The notes beneath the pieces are model-generated. The model did not search any database and was not told the origin of the DNA. It saw nothing but the letters and a program-made list of their open reading frames with translations. Both the position numbers and the translations under genes were made by a program. From assembly GCA_016125425.1 (NCBI GenBank), contig WGLT01000017.1:1-62895 (forward strand): DNA of 62,895 bases, in the 5' to 3' direction. The DNA is from Alphaproteobacteria bacterium. Its GTDB lineage: Bacteria > Pseudomonadota > Alphaproteobacteria > Caulobacterales > Parvularculaceae. Shown piece by piece: positions 54,823 to 62,638 of the stretch (its first letter is position 1; each line of letters starts with the position of its first letter).

Positions 54823-55541
54823 CATTCGAATTTCGTCCGGCGCTGACCATTTCCGCCGCGATCGCCGTCGTCATTTTGATCTCGCTCGGCGTCTGGCAGC
54901 TGGAGCGGCGCGTCTGGAAACTCGATCTTATCGCCCGCGCCGAGGCGCGCGTGAAAGAAACGCCGATTCCGTTCGAGGAGGCCGTGCGCCGCCAGGAGGC
55001 GGGCGAGAACATGGAATATGCGCCGGTGACGCTCACGGGCGTGTACGCCAACGATCTTGAAGCGCCGGTCTTCGGCACGCTCGACGGCGAGCCGGGCGCT
55101 TATATTTTCACGCCCATGAAAACGAGCGCGCCGGGCGAGGCGGGCCGCTTCGTCTATATCGACCGCGGATTCGCGCCCCAGCAATTCATAGCGCCGCAAA
55201 CCCGGCCCGAAAGCGAGATCGCAGGCCAAACAAGCGTGACCGGCCTTTTTCGCACGGCCGAAAGACCGACCAGCCTCGAACAACTCGTCACGCCCGCCGC
55301 CGATCCCGGCGGCAAGCTCTGGTTCAGGCGCAATCCGGCGCTTTTCGCGGCGCGCGCGCATATCGATGCGTCGCGCTATTACATCGATAGTTCGGGAGCG
55401 GAGAATCCTTCGAAATGGCCGAAAGGCGGCGTCACCCGGCTTGAATTCTACAACCATCACCTGGAATACGCGCTGACCTGGTTCGGTCTCGCGGGAGCGC
55501 TCATCGGCGTTTATGTCGCGCTTTCGCTGAAGCGGCGCTAG
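54819..55541 (+). CDS. SURF1-family cytochrome oxidase assembly protein
   Basis: 240 residues with one helix at each end (ISAAIAVVILISLGVWQL; ALTWFGLAGALIGVYVAL) and a periplasmic middle. Signatures: LGVWQLERRVWKLDLIARAEARV, GEPGAYIFTPMK, FVYIDRGFAPQQ, and LEFYNHHLEYALTWFGLA. It delivers or positions heme a for subunit I. It overlaps the DUF983 gene by 4 bp. Confidence 0.95.
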   Translation: MTFEFRPALTISAAIAVVILISLGVWQLERRVWKLDLIARAEARVKETPIPFEEAVRRQEAGENMEYAPVTLTGVYANDLEAPVFGTLDGEPGAYIFTPMKTSAPGEAGRFVYIDRGFAPQQFIAPQTRPESEIAGQTSVTGLFRTAERPTSLEQLVTPAADPGGKLWFRRNPALFAARAHIDASRYYIDSSGAENPSKWPKGGVTRLEFYNHHLEYALTWFGLAGALIGVYVALSLKRR

Positions 55542-55609
55542 CCCTCTTCGATTTGCCGCGGGCCCCGCGCATGCTAGTCTTTCGGGCCCGTCGCCGCGAG
55601 GGGAAAGAC

Positions 55610-55981
55610 ATGAGAAAACTGTCGCTCTGCGCCGCGGTCATCGCCCTTCTCGGGGCGACCGGCGCTCACGCCGCCGCCGTCAAAGGCTATGGCGCTTATC
55701 CGTGCTCGCATTATCTGCGCGATGTGCGCCAGTCCAGCCAGCCGAACGATGTCGAGCTGCATTATTTCGAGTGGGCGGAAGGCTATATTTCCCGCCTCAA
55801 CGACGAACAGGAGCAGGCGGGGCGCTCGCCCTTGCCGAGCCTGCAGCCGGACGGGTTCGGCCTCGAACAGCAGCTCGTTTTCATCCGGAACTATTGTTCG
55901 GCCAATCCGTCGCGCCTTTACGCCGAAGCGGCGATTGCGCTCTGGAACAGGCTCGTGGAGAAAAACCGGCCCGCTTCGTGA
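55610..55981 (+). CDS. secreted Cys-containing protein, HdeA/Rap1a-like size class
   Basis: 123 residues from MRKLSLCAAVIALLGATGAHA (signal peptide) with GAGGGGA upstream. The mature protein is helical with Cys in PCSHYL and NYCSANP that could pair. Text such as FEWAEGYISRLNDEQEQ and LYAEAAIALWNRLVE is reminiscent of small periplasmic helical proteins (HdeA or Rap1a class), but that is inference from size and pattern only. Confidence 0.6.
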   Translation: MRKLSLCAAVIALLGATGAHAAAVKGYGAYPCSHYLRDVRQSSQPNDVELHYFEWAEGYISRLNDEQEQAGRSPLPSLQPDGFGLEQQLVFIRNYCSANPSRLYAEAAIALWNRLVEKNRPAS

Positions 55982-56029
55982 GCCGCGCCGGGCGGGACGG
56001 GCGAGGGCGCGCCGGGCGCCGGGCCCGCT

Positions 56030-57037
56030 CTAGCGTTCGTCGAGTTTGAACTCGATCCGCCGGTTCTGGGCGAGCGCTGCGGGCGAGGAGCCCGCGACGA
56101 GCGGCGCGGTCGAGCCGGAGCCGGTCGCCATCATCCGCCGGGCCGGCACGCCCTTTTGCTTCAGATATTCGACCACCGAAATGGCGCGCTGCGCGGACAG
56201 GTCGAGATTGGAATGGAAGAGGGCGAGACAGGTGGGGCCGAGCGGCGTCGCGTCGGCATGGCCGTCGACGCGCAGAACCCAGTTCACGCCCTCCGGAATC
56301 TGATCCTTGATCTCCAAAAGCGCGGCGGCGAGCTTGTCGAGCTGCGCCATGCCGCCTTCGCTGATCGTCGCCGAACAGGAGCCGAACAGAATGTCGCTTT
56401 CGAAAACGAAGCGGTCGCCGACGACCCGAATGTCCTGACGATCGCCGATCGCCTTTCGCAGCGCTTCGAAGAAACGAGAGCGCACTTCTTCAAGCTCCTG
56501 CACCTTGCGGGCGAGGGCGGCGTTCAGACGCTGCGACAGGTTTTCGATCTGCGCCTGCTGCTCGCGGTCTTTCGCTTCGGAGGCCTCGAGCGCTTCTTGC
56601 AGGCTGGCGAGCTGCTTTCGAAGGGCTGCGAGTTGGGCGTTTAATGTCGCGATCTCGCTCTTTTGCTGGCTCGAGAGATTCTTCTCTTCCTCGAGTTCTG
56701 CGGCCGAGGCGGCGACATTCGCGTTCAATTGCGCGATCTGCTGCTCCTTGTCCGCAATGGTCGCTTGCAGGGCGAGGATCTGCTGCTGGAGCTTCTCCTT
56801 GTCCGCCTGGGCGAGGCCGAGCTGGTTGGCGAGATCGTTGATCCGGGCGGTGAGCTGGGCGAGCTCGGTATCCTTTTCGGAAAGCTCTTTCTTCACCGTC
56901 GACAGTTTGGCGCCGAGATAGAATTGCGCGACCACGAAGATCGAAAGCACGAACATCAGCACAAGGAGCAGAGTCGACAGGGCGTCGACAAAGCCCGGCC
57001 AGATGTCGGACTCGCTTCGGCCCCTGCGCCGCGCCAT
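56030..57037 (-). CDS. OmpA/MotB-like peptidoglycan-binding protein with long coiled coil
   Basis: 335 residues. One N-terminal helix (STLLLVLMFVLSIFVVAQF) after a basic start, a heptad-rich coiled coil (~40-170, rich in Q/E/A/L), and a C-terminal OmpA domain (~215-335) with LRVDGHADATPLG, LSAQRAISVVEYLKQKGVP, MMATGSGSTAPL and NRRIEFKLDER. It starts 3 bp after the partner MotA/TolQ-like gene, so both form a proton-driven envelope complex of MotAB/TolQR type. This is not a flagellar pair by context. Confidence 0.9.
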   Translation of the reverse strand: MARRRGRSESDIWPGFVDALSTLLLVLMFVLSIFVVAQFYLGAKLSTVKKELSEKDTELAQLTARINDLANQLGLAQADKEKLQQQILALQATIADKEQQIAQLNANVAASAAELEEEKNLSSQQKSEIATLNAQLAALRKQLASLQEALEASEAKDREQQAQIENLSQRLNAALARKVQELEEVRSRFFEALRKAIGDRQDIRVVGDRFVFESDILFGSCSATISEGGMAQLDKLAAALLEIKDQIPEGVNWVLRVDGHADATPLGPTCLALFHSNLDLSAQRAISVVEYLKQKGVPARRMMATGSGSTAPLVAGSSPAALAQNRRIEFKLDER

Positions 57038-57040
57038 GCG

Positions 57041-57982
57041 CTATTCTCCGCCGCCTGAGCGAATAATGCTGCGGTTGAGCGCGCGAATCTCGTCCTTGAG
57101 CTCCGCGGTCTGGCCCGCCTGCGCCTTGATATGCGCCTCGGTGTTGGCGGCGAGGGCCGTTTCGAGCGCTTGGATCGCCGAGACGACGTCGCCGCTGAGC
57201 GCCTGTTTCGATCCGTCGCCGGCGCGCGCGACTCCGGTCGTCGTCATGCCCGACAGCCAGTCTTCGAGATCGGTGTAAAAGCGCCCCTGCGCCTGGCTCG
57301 CCTGGAGGTCGAGGAATCCGACGACAAGACTTCCGCCGAGACCGAACAGGGAGGAGGAGAACGCGGTTCCCATGCCGGAAAGCGGCGCCTTGAGATTGGT
57401 GATGAGCTGGGCGACGGCGTCCTCGGCGCTCTGGCCCTGCGCGGCGAGGCCGCTGATCGTCGCCGCGACGGCGTTGACGGTGTGAAGCAGTCCCCAGAAC
57501 GTGCCGAGCAGGCCGAGAAAGACGAGAAGATTGGCGATGTATTTGCCCATCTCGCGCCCTTCATCCATGCGCGTGCCGATCGAGTCGAGAATGGCGCGTG
57601 TCGATTCGGGGGTGAGCCGGCCGCCGCGCTCATCGGCGTCGAGCAGGAGTTTGGTCATCGCGCTGATGAGCCCGGGCGCGCGCGGCAGGCGCGCGCGGCG
57701 GGGATCGACCGTTTCGCGGAAGGATTCGACCCAGTTGATCGCCGGAGAGACGACCCCGGCGGCGCGCAGATTGTAGATGATCCCGACGAGCAGGACGGTC
57801 AGGATCAGCCCGTTCAGCGCCGGATTGGCGTTGAAGGCGTCGACCAGCAGATTGGTGGGCCGCGGTCCGTAAGGCGACAGGGTGAAGACGACGGCTCCCA
57901 CCGCGATCAGGAACAACAACATGTTCAGGATGTAGCGGCCGGGCCCGACAAACTTGACCGACCGTTCCAGCGAGCGCGCCAT
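57041..57982 (-). CDS. MotA/TolQ/ExbB-family proton channel protein
   Basis: 313 residues from ATG 57982 (AAAAGG upstream). Helices at about 15-35, 50-70, then the channel pair near 150-215 with YIANLLVFLGLLGTFWGLLHTVNA and PLSGMGTAFSSSLFGLGGSLVV. A soluble tail follows (TAELKDEIRALNRSI). It pairs with the OmpA/MotB-like gene 3 bp downstream. The upstream region contains the Pho-box-like repeats and TGCGCA palindromes, so its expression may be phosphate-linked. Confidence 0.9.
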   Translation of the reverse strand: MARSLERSVKFVGPGRYILNMLLFLIAVGAVVFTLSPYGPRPTNLLVDAFNANPALNGLILTVLLVGIIYNLRAAGVVSPAINWVESFRETVDPRRARLPRAPGLISAMTKLLLDADERGGRLTPESTRAILDSIGTRMDEGREMGKYIANLLVFLGLLGTFWGLLHTVNAVAATISGLAAQGQSAEDAVAQLITNLKAPLSGMGTAFSSSLFGLGGSLVVGFLDLQASQAQGRFYTDLEDWLSGMTTTGVARAGDGSKQALSGDVVSAIQALETALAANTEAHIKAQAGQTAELKDEIRALNRSIIRSGGGE

Positions 57983-58210
57983 AAGCCTTTTATCCCACCC
58001 GTTAACGAGCCCGCCGGCGGCCTGCGCCGGCCCCCGGAAAACGCCGGATTGCCCGAATTCCCCGAGCCGTCCCAATCCCCGACGGGACGACGACGCCATG
58101 CAATATCCGGACATTATGTCAAAATTAACGCTGGGTGAATGACGGTCCCCCGGCCCGCCGGGCGGTCTCGCCGGGCCTTTATGACGGCCGTTAACCCTGC
58201 GGGCGCACAT

Positions 58211-58244
58211 AATGCGCAATATTAATGCGCATTAATTGCGCATT
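58211..58244. promoter_or_regulatory. nested TGCGCA palindromes
   Basis: AATGCGCAAT (58211-58220) and ATTGCGCATT (58235-58244) form a perfect 10-bp inverted repeat around ATTAATGCGCATTAAT, itself a perfect 16-bp palindrome (58221-58236). TGCGCA cores start at 58213, 58226 and 58237. It shares its core with the three boxes before parC. Confidence 0.55.
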
Positions 58245-58267
58245 GACCCTTGACGTTTAACGGTTCC

Positions 58268-58322
58268 ATGACAAGATGATGACAGTTAGATGACGCCGGC
58301 ATGACAGCCGGGTGACAGTCTG
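58268..58322 (-). promoter_or_regulatory. five-unit Pho-box-like direct-repeat array
   Basis: Five units begin at 58268, 58279, 58290, 58301 and 58312, exactly 11 bp apart. On the minus strand the 7-mers are CTGTCAC, CTGTCAT, GCGTCAT, CTGTCAT and TTGTCAT, each followed by a 4-bp spacer. CTGTCAT with an 11-bp period is the established PhoB (Pho) box. Orientation points leftward, toward the MotA/OmpA-like pair, while the small ORF at 58345 starts 22 bp to the right. Confidence 0.65.
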
Positions 58323-58344
58323 GCGTAAAGTGAGGGTCGAGATT

Positions 58345-58584
58345 ATGCGGAAAATCATTGGCGGCGTCGCTGTCTCCATCGCCCCGCCTCTCGGCGGCGA
58401 GCCGGCTTATCTTGAGCCGACGCCCCGCAATTCAGGCGAGAACTTGGCCCCCGCCGGCAGTCTTTACGATCATTTGGTTCTCGAAGCGCGCCACGCTTCC
58501 GGCCGCGTGTCCGAACGGATGGCGTGCCTGCTCGACAAATGGGCGGCCTCCGCCCACGGCATGGCGGCGCGGCTCAGCCACTAG
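58345..58584 (+). CDS. 79-residue protein of unknown function
   Basis: Starts ATG 58345 (MRKIIGGVAVSIAPPLGGEP) 22 bp after the direct-repeat array and ends at 58584, 22 bp before a terminator hairpin. It is soluble; the second half is helical (SLYDHLVLEARHASGRVSERMACLLDKW). No family recognised. It forms a compact, independently terminated transcript right beside a strong regulatory signal, so it may respond to the same regulator. Confidence 0.6.
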   Translation: MRKIIGGVAVSIAPPLGGEPAYLEPTPRNSGENLAPAGSLYDHLVLEARHASGRVSERMACLLDKWAASAHGMAARLSH

Positions 58585-58606
58585 GTCTCCTTTGCTCTCT
58601 TCAGGG

Positions 58607-58633
58607 AAGGCCGCCCCGGCGGGGGCGGCCTTT
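58607..58633 (+). terminator. terminator after the 79-residue ORF
   Basis: AAGGCCGCCCC, a 4-base loop, then GGGGCGGCCTT and a short T-run. It isolates the small ORF from the SDR gene. Confidence 0.8.
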
Positions 58634-58712
58634 CGATTCTGACTTCGCGCAATGCGCGAACGCGGAGCCGGCGCGAGCATCGCCTTTCGACTCACCCGAA
58701 AGGAGGCCAGCT

Positions 58713-59480
58713 ATGAAGAGACTGGAAGGCAAGGCCGCGATCGTGACGGGCGCCGCGCTCGGGCTCGGGCGCGCGATCGCCATCCGCATGGCCGAAGAAG
58801 GCGCGAGCGTCGCCATACTCGATATTCTCGACGAAGAGGGCGAGGCCCTGGCCGAGGATCTGCGCAAGCGCGATCTCGACGTCCGCTACTGGCGCTGCGA
58901 CGTCACGAAGGAGACCGAGGTCGCGCGCGTCGTCCGCGAGGCCGCGGATCATTTCGGCCGGCTGAACGTGCTCGTCAACAATGCCGGCGTTTCCGGCGCT
59001 TCGAAGCCGACCGACGAGATCACCGAGCAGGAGTGGGATTTCGTTCAGGCCGTCAACGTCAAAGGCGTCTTCTTTTTCACCAAGCATGCGATCCCGCATC
59101 TGAAACGCGCGGGCGGCGGCTCGATCATCAACCTTTCCTCGATTTACGGGCTCGTCGGCGCGCCGGACGCGCCGCCTTATCACGCCTCGAAGGGCGCCGT
59201 GCGGCTGATGACGAAAACGGACGCGCTCCTTTACGCGCCGTTCAAGATCCGCGTGAACTCGATCCATCCGGGCTTTATCTGGACGCCCATGGTCGAGCAT
59301 TTTCTGGAGGATCAGGGCGATGTCGAAGAGGGCCGGGAGGCCGTCGCCGCCCTGCATCCGTTGGGGCGCCTGGGCGAGCCGGACGACATCGCCTGGGGCG
59401 CGGTCTATCTCGCCTCTGACGAGGCGAAATTCGTCACCGGTTCGGAGCTTGTGATCGACGGCGGCTATACGGCGCGTTGA
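58713..59480 (+). CDS. short-chain dehydrogenase/reductase
   Basis: 255 residues from MKRLEGKAAIVTG with a near-perfect AAAGGAGG site. A classical SDR: TGAALGLGRAI cofactor motif, NNAGVSG, catalytic Ser in NLSSIYG, YHASKGAVRLM (Tyr/Lys), and HPGFIWTPMV. Asp in ILDILDEEG favours NAD(H). The substrate is probably an alcohol or ketone and cannot be named. It stands alone before typA. Confidence 0.93.
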   Translation: MKRLEGKAAIVTGAALGLGRAIAIRMAEEGASVAILDILDEEGEALAEDLRKRDLDVRYWRCDVTKETEVARVVREAADHFGRLNVLVNNAGVSGASKPTDEITEQEWDFVQAVNVKGVFFFTKHAIPHLKRAGGGSIINLSSIYGLVGAPDAPPYHASKGAVRLMTKTDALLYAPFKIRVNSIHPGFIWTPMVEHFLEDQGDVEEGREAVAALHPLGRLGEPDDIAWGAVYLASDEAKFVTGSELVIDGGYTAR

Positions 59481-59554
59481 CCGGGAGGCGGGGGCCTTGT
59501 GTGCGGCGCGAAAAAGCCCCAGATGGCTGCTTCGCCGCAGCAAAGCCCTCTCCC

Positions 59555-61405
59555 ATGACCGCCGCCCAGACGCCGCTTCGCAATATCGCGATCATCGCCC
59601 ATGTCGACCACGGGAAGACGACCCTGGTCGATGAAATGCTGCGCCAGTCGGGCGCGGTGCGCGCCGGCTCGGAAATGGCCGAGCGCGCGATGGATTCGAA
59701 CGCCATCGAGCGCGAGCGCGGAATCACCATCCTCGCCAAATGCACCTCCGTGCTGTGGGAGAAGGGCGCGCGCCCCGTGCGCATCAATATCGTCGACACG
59801 CCCGGCCACGCCGATTTCGGCGGCGAGGTCGAGCGCATCCTTTCCATGGTCGACGGCTGCCTGTTGCTGATCGATGCGGCCGAAGGCCCGATGCCGCAAA
59901 CCAAGTTCGTCCTGTCGAAAGCGCTGGCGCTCGGCCTCAAACCCATCGTCGTTCTCAACAAGGTCGACCGCCCCAACGCCGATCCGGACGAGGCCCTCAA
60001 CGCCGCTTTCGACCTGTTCGCCGCGCTCGGCGCAAGCGACGAGCAACTCGACTTTCCGATCCTGTACGCTTCGGGTCGCGACGGCTGGGCGGCGCGGGAT
60101 CTCGATGCGCCGCATACGGATTTATCCGCGCTGTTCGAGACCGTCGTCGCGCATGTGCCGCCGCCGCCGATCGAGGCGGGCGCCGCCTCGGCGCCTTTTT
60201 GCATGCTGGCGACGACGCTTGAGGCCGATCCCTATCTCGGCCGCATATTGACGGGCCGGATCGTCTCCGGCGTCGCGCGGCCTGGCGTCACAATGAAGGC
60301 GCTGCGCCGCGACGGCGCGGAGGTCGAGCGCGCCCGCATAACCAAAGTGCTCGCTTTCCGCGGCCTCAAGCGCCAGCCGATCGAAGAAGCCTTTCCCGGC
60401 GATATCGTTGCGATCGCCGGATTTCAGTCGGCCTCCGTCGCCGACACGCTCTGCGATGTTGGGGCGACGGAGGCCTTGCCGGCGCAGCCGATCGACCCGC
60501 CGACGCTGTCCGTCACGATTTCGGCGAACGATTCCCCGCTCGCCGGTCGCGAAGGCGATAAGGTGCAGTCGCGCGTCATCCGCGAGCGCCTGTTCCGCCA
60601 GGCCGAAGGCGACGTCGCCATCCGCGTGAGCGACACTGCGTCGGGCGACGCCTATGAAGTCGCAGGCCGCGGCGAATTGCAGCTCGGCGTTCTGATCGAA
60701 AACCTTCGCCGCGAAGGCTTCGAACTCGCCGTCTCGCGTCCGCGCGTCGTAACGCGCACGGATGAAGACGGAACCGTGCTGGAGCCCATCGAGGAAGTCG
60801 TCATCGATGTCGACGACGAATATACCGGCGTCGTCATCGAAAAGCTTTCAGCCCGCAAGGCCGAGCTCGTCGAGATGAAACCGTCCGGCGGCGGCAAGGC
60901 GAAGCTCGTCATGCATGCGCCGGCGCGCGCGCTCATCGGCTATCACGGCGAGTTTCTGACGGATACGCGCGGCACCGGCGTCATGAACCGGTCTTATCTC
61001 AAGCATGCGCCATACAAGGGAAAGCTCGAAGGCCGCCGCAACGGCGTGCTGATTTCGACGGGCGACGGCGAGGCCGTGCCTTATGCGCTCTGGAATATCG
61101 AAGAACGCGGCGTTCTCTTCATCGGCCCCGGCGAAAAGGTCTATCAGGGCATGATCATCGGCGAGAACGCCAAGGACGACGATCTCGACGTCAACCCCTT
61201 AAAAGGCAAGCAGCTCACCAATATCCGCGCCGCAGGCAAGGACGAAGCGGTGCGTTTGACGCCGCCGCGCCGGCTCTCGCTCGAGCAGGCGATCGCCTAT
61301 ATCGATGAAGACGAACTCGTCGAAGTCACGCCGAAATCGATCCGGCTCCGGAAGAAAGAGCTCCTTCCGCATATGCGAAAGAAGCGCGCCAAAGATCGCG
61401 ACTAG
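59555..61405 (+). CDS. typA: GTPase TypA/BipA
   Basis: 616 residues from MTAAQTPLRNIAIIAHVDHG; upstream codons in frame are not coding in character. A ribosome-binding translational GTPase for stress and low-temperature growth and 50S assembly. G1 is AHVDHGKTT, with GITILAK, DTPGHADFGGEVER (G3) and LNKVDRP (G4), domain II and III motifs and the BipA-specific C-terminal GYHGEFLTDTRGTGVMNR. About 75 bp after the SDR gene. Confidence 0.97.
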   Translation: MTAAQTPLRNIAIIAHVDHGKTTLVDEMLRQSGAVRAGSEMAERAMDSNAIERERGITILAKCTSVLWEKGARPVRINIVDTPGHADFGGEVERILSMVDGCLLLIDAAEGPMPQTKFVLSKALALGLKPIVVLNKVDRPNADPDEALNAAFDLFAALGASDEQLDFPILYASGRDGWAARDLDAPHTDLSALFETVVAHVPPPPIEAGAASAPFCMLATTLEADPYLGRILTGRIVSGVARPGVTMKALRRDGAEVERARITKVLAFRGLKRQPIEEAFPGDIVAIAGFQSASVADTLCDVGATEALPAQPIDPPTLSVTISANDSPLAGREGDKVQSRVIRERLFRQAEGDVAIRVSDTASGDAYEVAGRGELQLGVLIENLRREGFELAVSRPRVVTRTDEDGTVLEPIEEVVIDVDDEYTGVVIEKLSARKAELVEMKPSGGGKAKLVMHAPARALIGYHGEFLTDTRGTGVMNRSYLKHAPYKGKLEGRRNGVLISTGDGEAVPYALWNIEERGVLFIGPGEKVYQGMIIGENAKDDDLDVNPLKGKQLTNIRAAGKDEAVRLTPPRRLSLEQAIAYIDEDELVEVTPKSIRLRKKELLPHMRKKRAKDRD

Positions 61406-61484
61406 CCAACCCGGCGCCCGAATCCGCTTGCCCCCTGCGCGCCGCCTGCTATGGAGGCGGGCGGAGAGAGAAAGGGCGGACAGA

Positions 61485-62120
61485 ATGACGCTGGAAGTAA
61501 TCGGCTCCGGCTTCGGCCGCACCGGCACGATGACGCTGAAGTGCGCGCTCGAAAAGCTTGGCTTTTCCAAATGCTATCACATGCTTGAAGTGTTCGAGCA
61601 TCCCGAATCCGTTGCGGACTGGGGCAAGGTCGCGCGCGGCGAGCCGGTCGACTGGAACAAGGTGTTCAAAGGCTACCGCGCGAGCATTGACTGGCCCGCT
61701 TGCCATGTCTGGCGCGAGCTCGCCGCGCAATACCCGAACGCGAAAGTTCTGCATACGGTCCGCTCCTCGCCGGAGAAATGGTATCAGAGTTTTTCCGATA
61801 CGATCCTGCATCACATCACGACCGCGCCGCCTGCGGACGATCCGCGCCGGCCGTGGTGGGACATGGCGAACAAGATCGTCGCGGTCGACACCTTCGGCGG
61901 TCGTCCGGACGACAAGGAGACGGCGATCGCCGCTTACAAAAAACGCGAAGCGGATGTGCGCGCGGCGATCGAGCCGTCGCGCCTGCTTGTCTACAACGTC
62001 GCCGAAGGCTGGGAGCCTTTGTGCGAATTTCTCGGCGTTCCGGTCCCGGACGAACCGATGCCGCACACCAACACGACGGAAGAATTCAAAGCGCGGCTCG
62101 CCGAGAGTCAAAACCAATAA
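61485..62120 (+). CDS. sulfotransferase-family protein
   Basis: 211 residues. SGFGRTGTMTLKCALEKLGF is the 5'-phosphosulfate loop of the PF17784-like sulfotransferase group; KVLHTVRSSPEKWYQSF carries the 3'-phosphate-binding Arg/Ser. It would move sulfate from PAPS to a hydroxyl group; the acceptor is unknown. The gene is followed by a repeat-rich region, so it closes a short unit. Confidence 0.85.
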   Translation: MTLEVIGSGFGRTGTMTLKCALEKLGFSKCYHMLEVFEHPESVADWGKVARGEPVDWNKVFKGYRASIDWPACHVWRELAAQYPNAKVLHTVRSSPEKWYQSFSDTILHHITTAPPADDPRRPWWDMANKIVAVDTFGGRPDDKETAIAAYKKREADVRAAIEPSRLLVYNVAEGWEPLCEFLGVPVPDEPMPHTNTTEEFKARLAESQNQ

Positions 62121-62198
62121 GCGCGGGGCGCACCGCTTCGCGCTGCGCCGCGCACGGGATGACGGTTGATCCGGCCCTCTTAAAAAACCGCACTCGTC

Positions 62199-62245
62199 AT
62201 CCCGGATGCGGCGCGGCATGAAATGACGCGCCGCTGGTCCGGGAT
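62199..62245. repeat. compound hairpin in the repeat region
   Basis: Outer arms ATCCCGGA (62199-62206) and TCCGGGAT (62238-62245) enclose inner arms CGGCGCG (62209-62215) and CGCGCCG (62227-62233). All are perfect. The outer arms contain the CATCCCGGA sequence common in REP-like elements. Confidence 0.7.
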
Positions 62246-62382
62246 CGGTTGGCGGTTCTTGCGGAGAGCGATCCCGTGTCTGCGCCGCAGCGTTTCACGC
62301 TGCAGCGCGCACGGGATGACGGAGGTGTCTGCGGAGCAATGCTTCGCATTGCGCCGCGCGCGGGATGACGGCGTTGCAGATG

Positions 62383-62566
62383 CACCGCTTCGCGTTGCGC
62401 CGCGCACGGGATGACGGCGTTGCAGATGCGGCGTTACGCGCTGCGCCGCGCGCGGGATGACGGCGTTGCAGATGCGGCGTTACGCGCTGCGCCGCGCACG
62501 GGATGACGGCGTTGCAGATGCGGCGTTACGCGCTGCGCCGCGCACGGGATGACGGAGGTGTCAGCG
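62383..62566. repeat. four tandem 46-bp repeats
   Basis: Units at 62383-62428, 62429-62474, 62475-62520 and 62521-62566, each exactly 46 bp. Units 2-4 are almost identical (one base differs between units 2 and 3; unit 4 diverges at its last ~10 bases). Each contains GCGGCG...CGCCGC dyad arms and the GGGATGACGG core. There are no unique spacers. Confidence 0.85.
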
Positions 62567-62638
62567 CCGCGGGAGCGCATACCGCAGCGCGCGGAATAAC
62601 CCCCGAAATTAACATAAAATTTCACAATTCCGGACCCC

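Larger units (their letters stand above)
57983..58344. other. 362-bp regulatory region between the MotA-like gene and the small ORF
   Basis: Contains no convincing gene. It carries, from left to right, an untranslated leader for the leftward pair, a TGCGCA palindrome cluster and an 11-bp-phased direct-repeat array. Translations of the region are Arg/Gly-rich without a good start. Confidence 0.5.
62121..62638. repeat. repeat-rich intergenic region
   Basis: Imperfect repeats of a unit containing a GCGCACGGGATGACGG-like core, some in tandem, with a compound hairpin at 62199-62245. It resembles dispersed extragenic repeats of alphaproteobacteria rather than CRISPR. No gene is seen. Confidence 0.75.

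Noticed and set aside
56030-57982. Zorya-type defence pair (ZorAB)
   Set aside because: The MotA-like protein lacks the very long tail of ZorA, and no ZorC/D/E genes are adjacent. A housekeeping or regulated envelope pair is simpler.
58221-58236. CtrA box (TTAA-N7-TTAA)
   Set aside because: The two TTAA elements are separated by 6, not 7, bases and are part of a perfect palindrome, so a CtrA site is unlikely.
58312-58344. Longer start for the 79-residue protein
   Set aside because: An upstream GTG lies inside the direct-repeat array, which is better explained as a regulatory site. ATG 58345 is retained.
62383-62566. Possible CRISPR array
   Set aside because: Units are adjacent 46-bp tandem repeats with no unique spacers, and no cas genes are visible.
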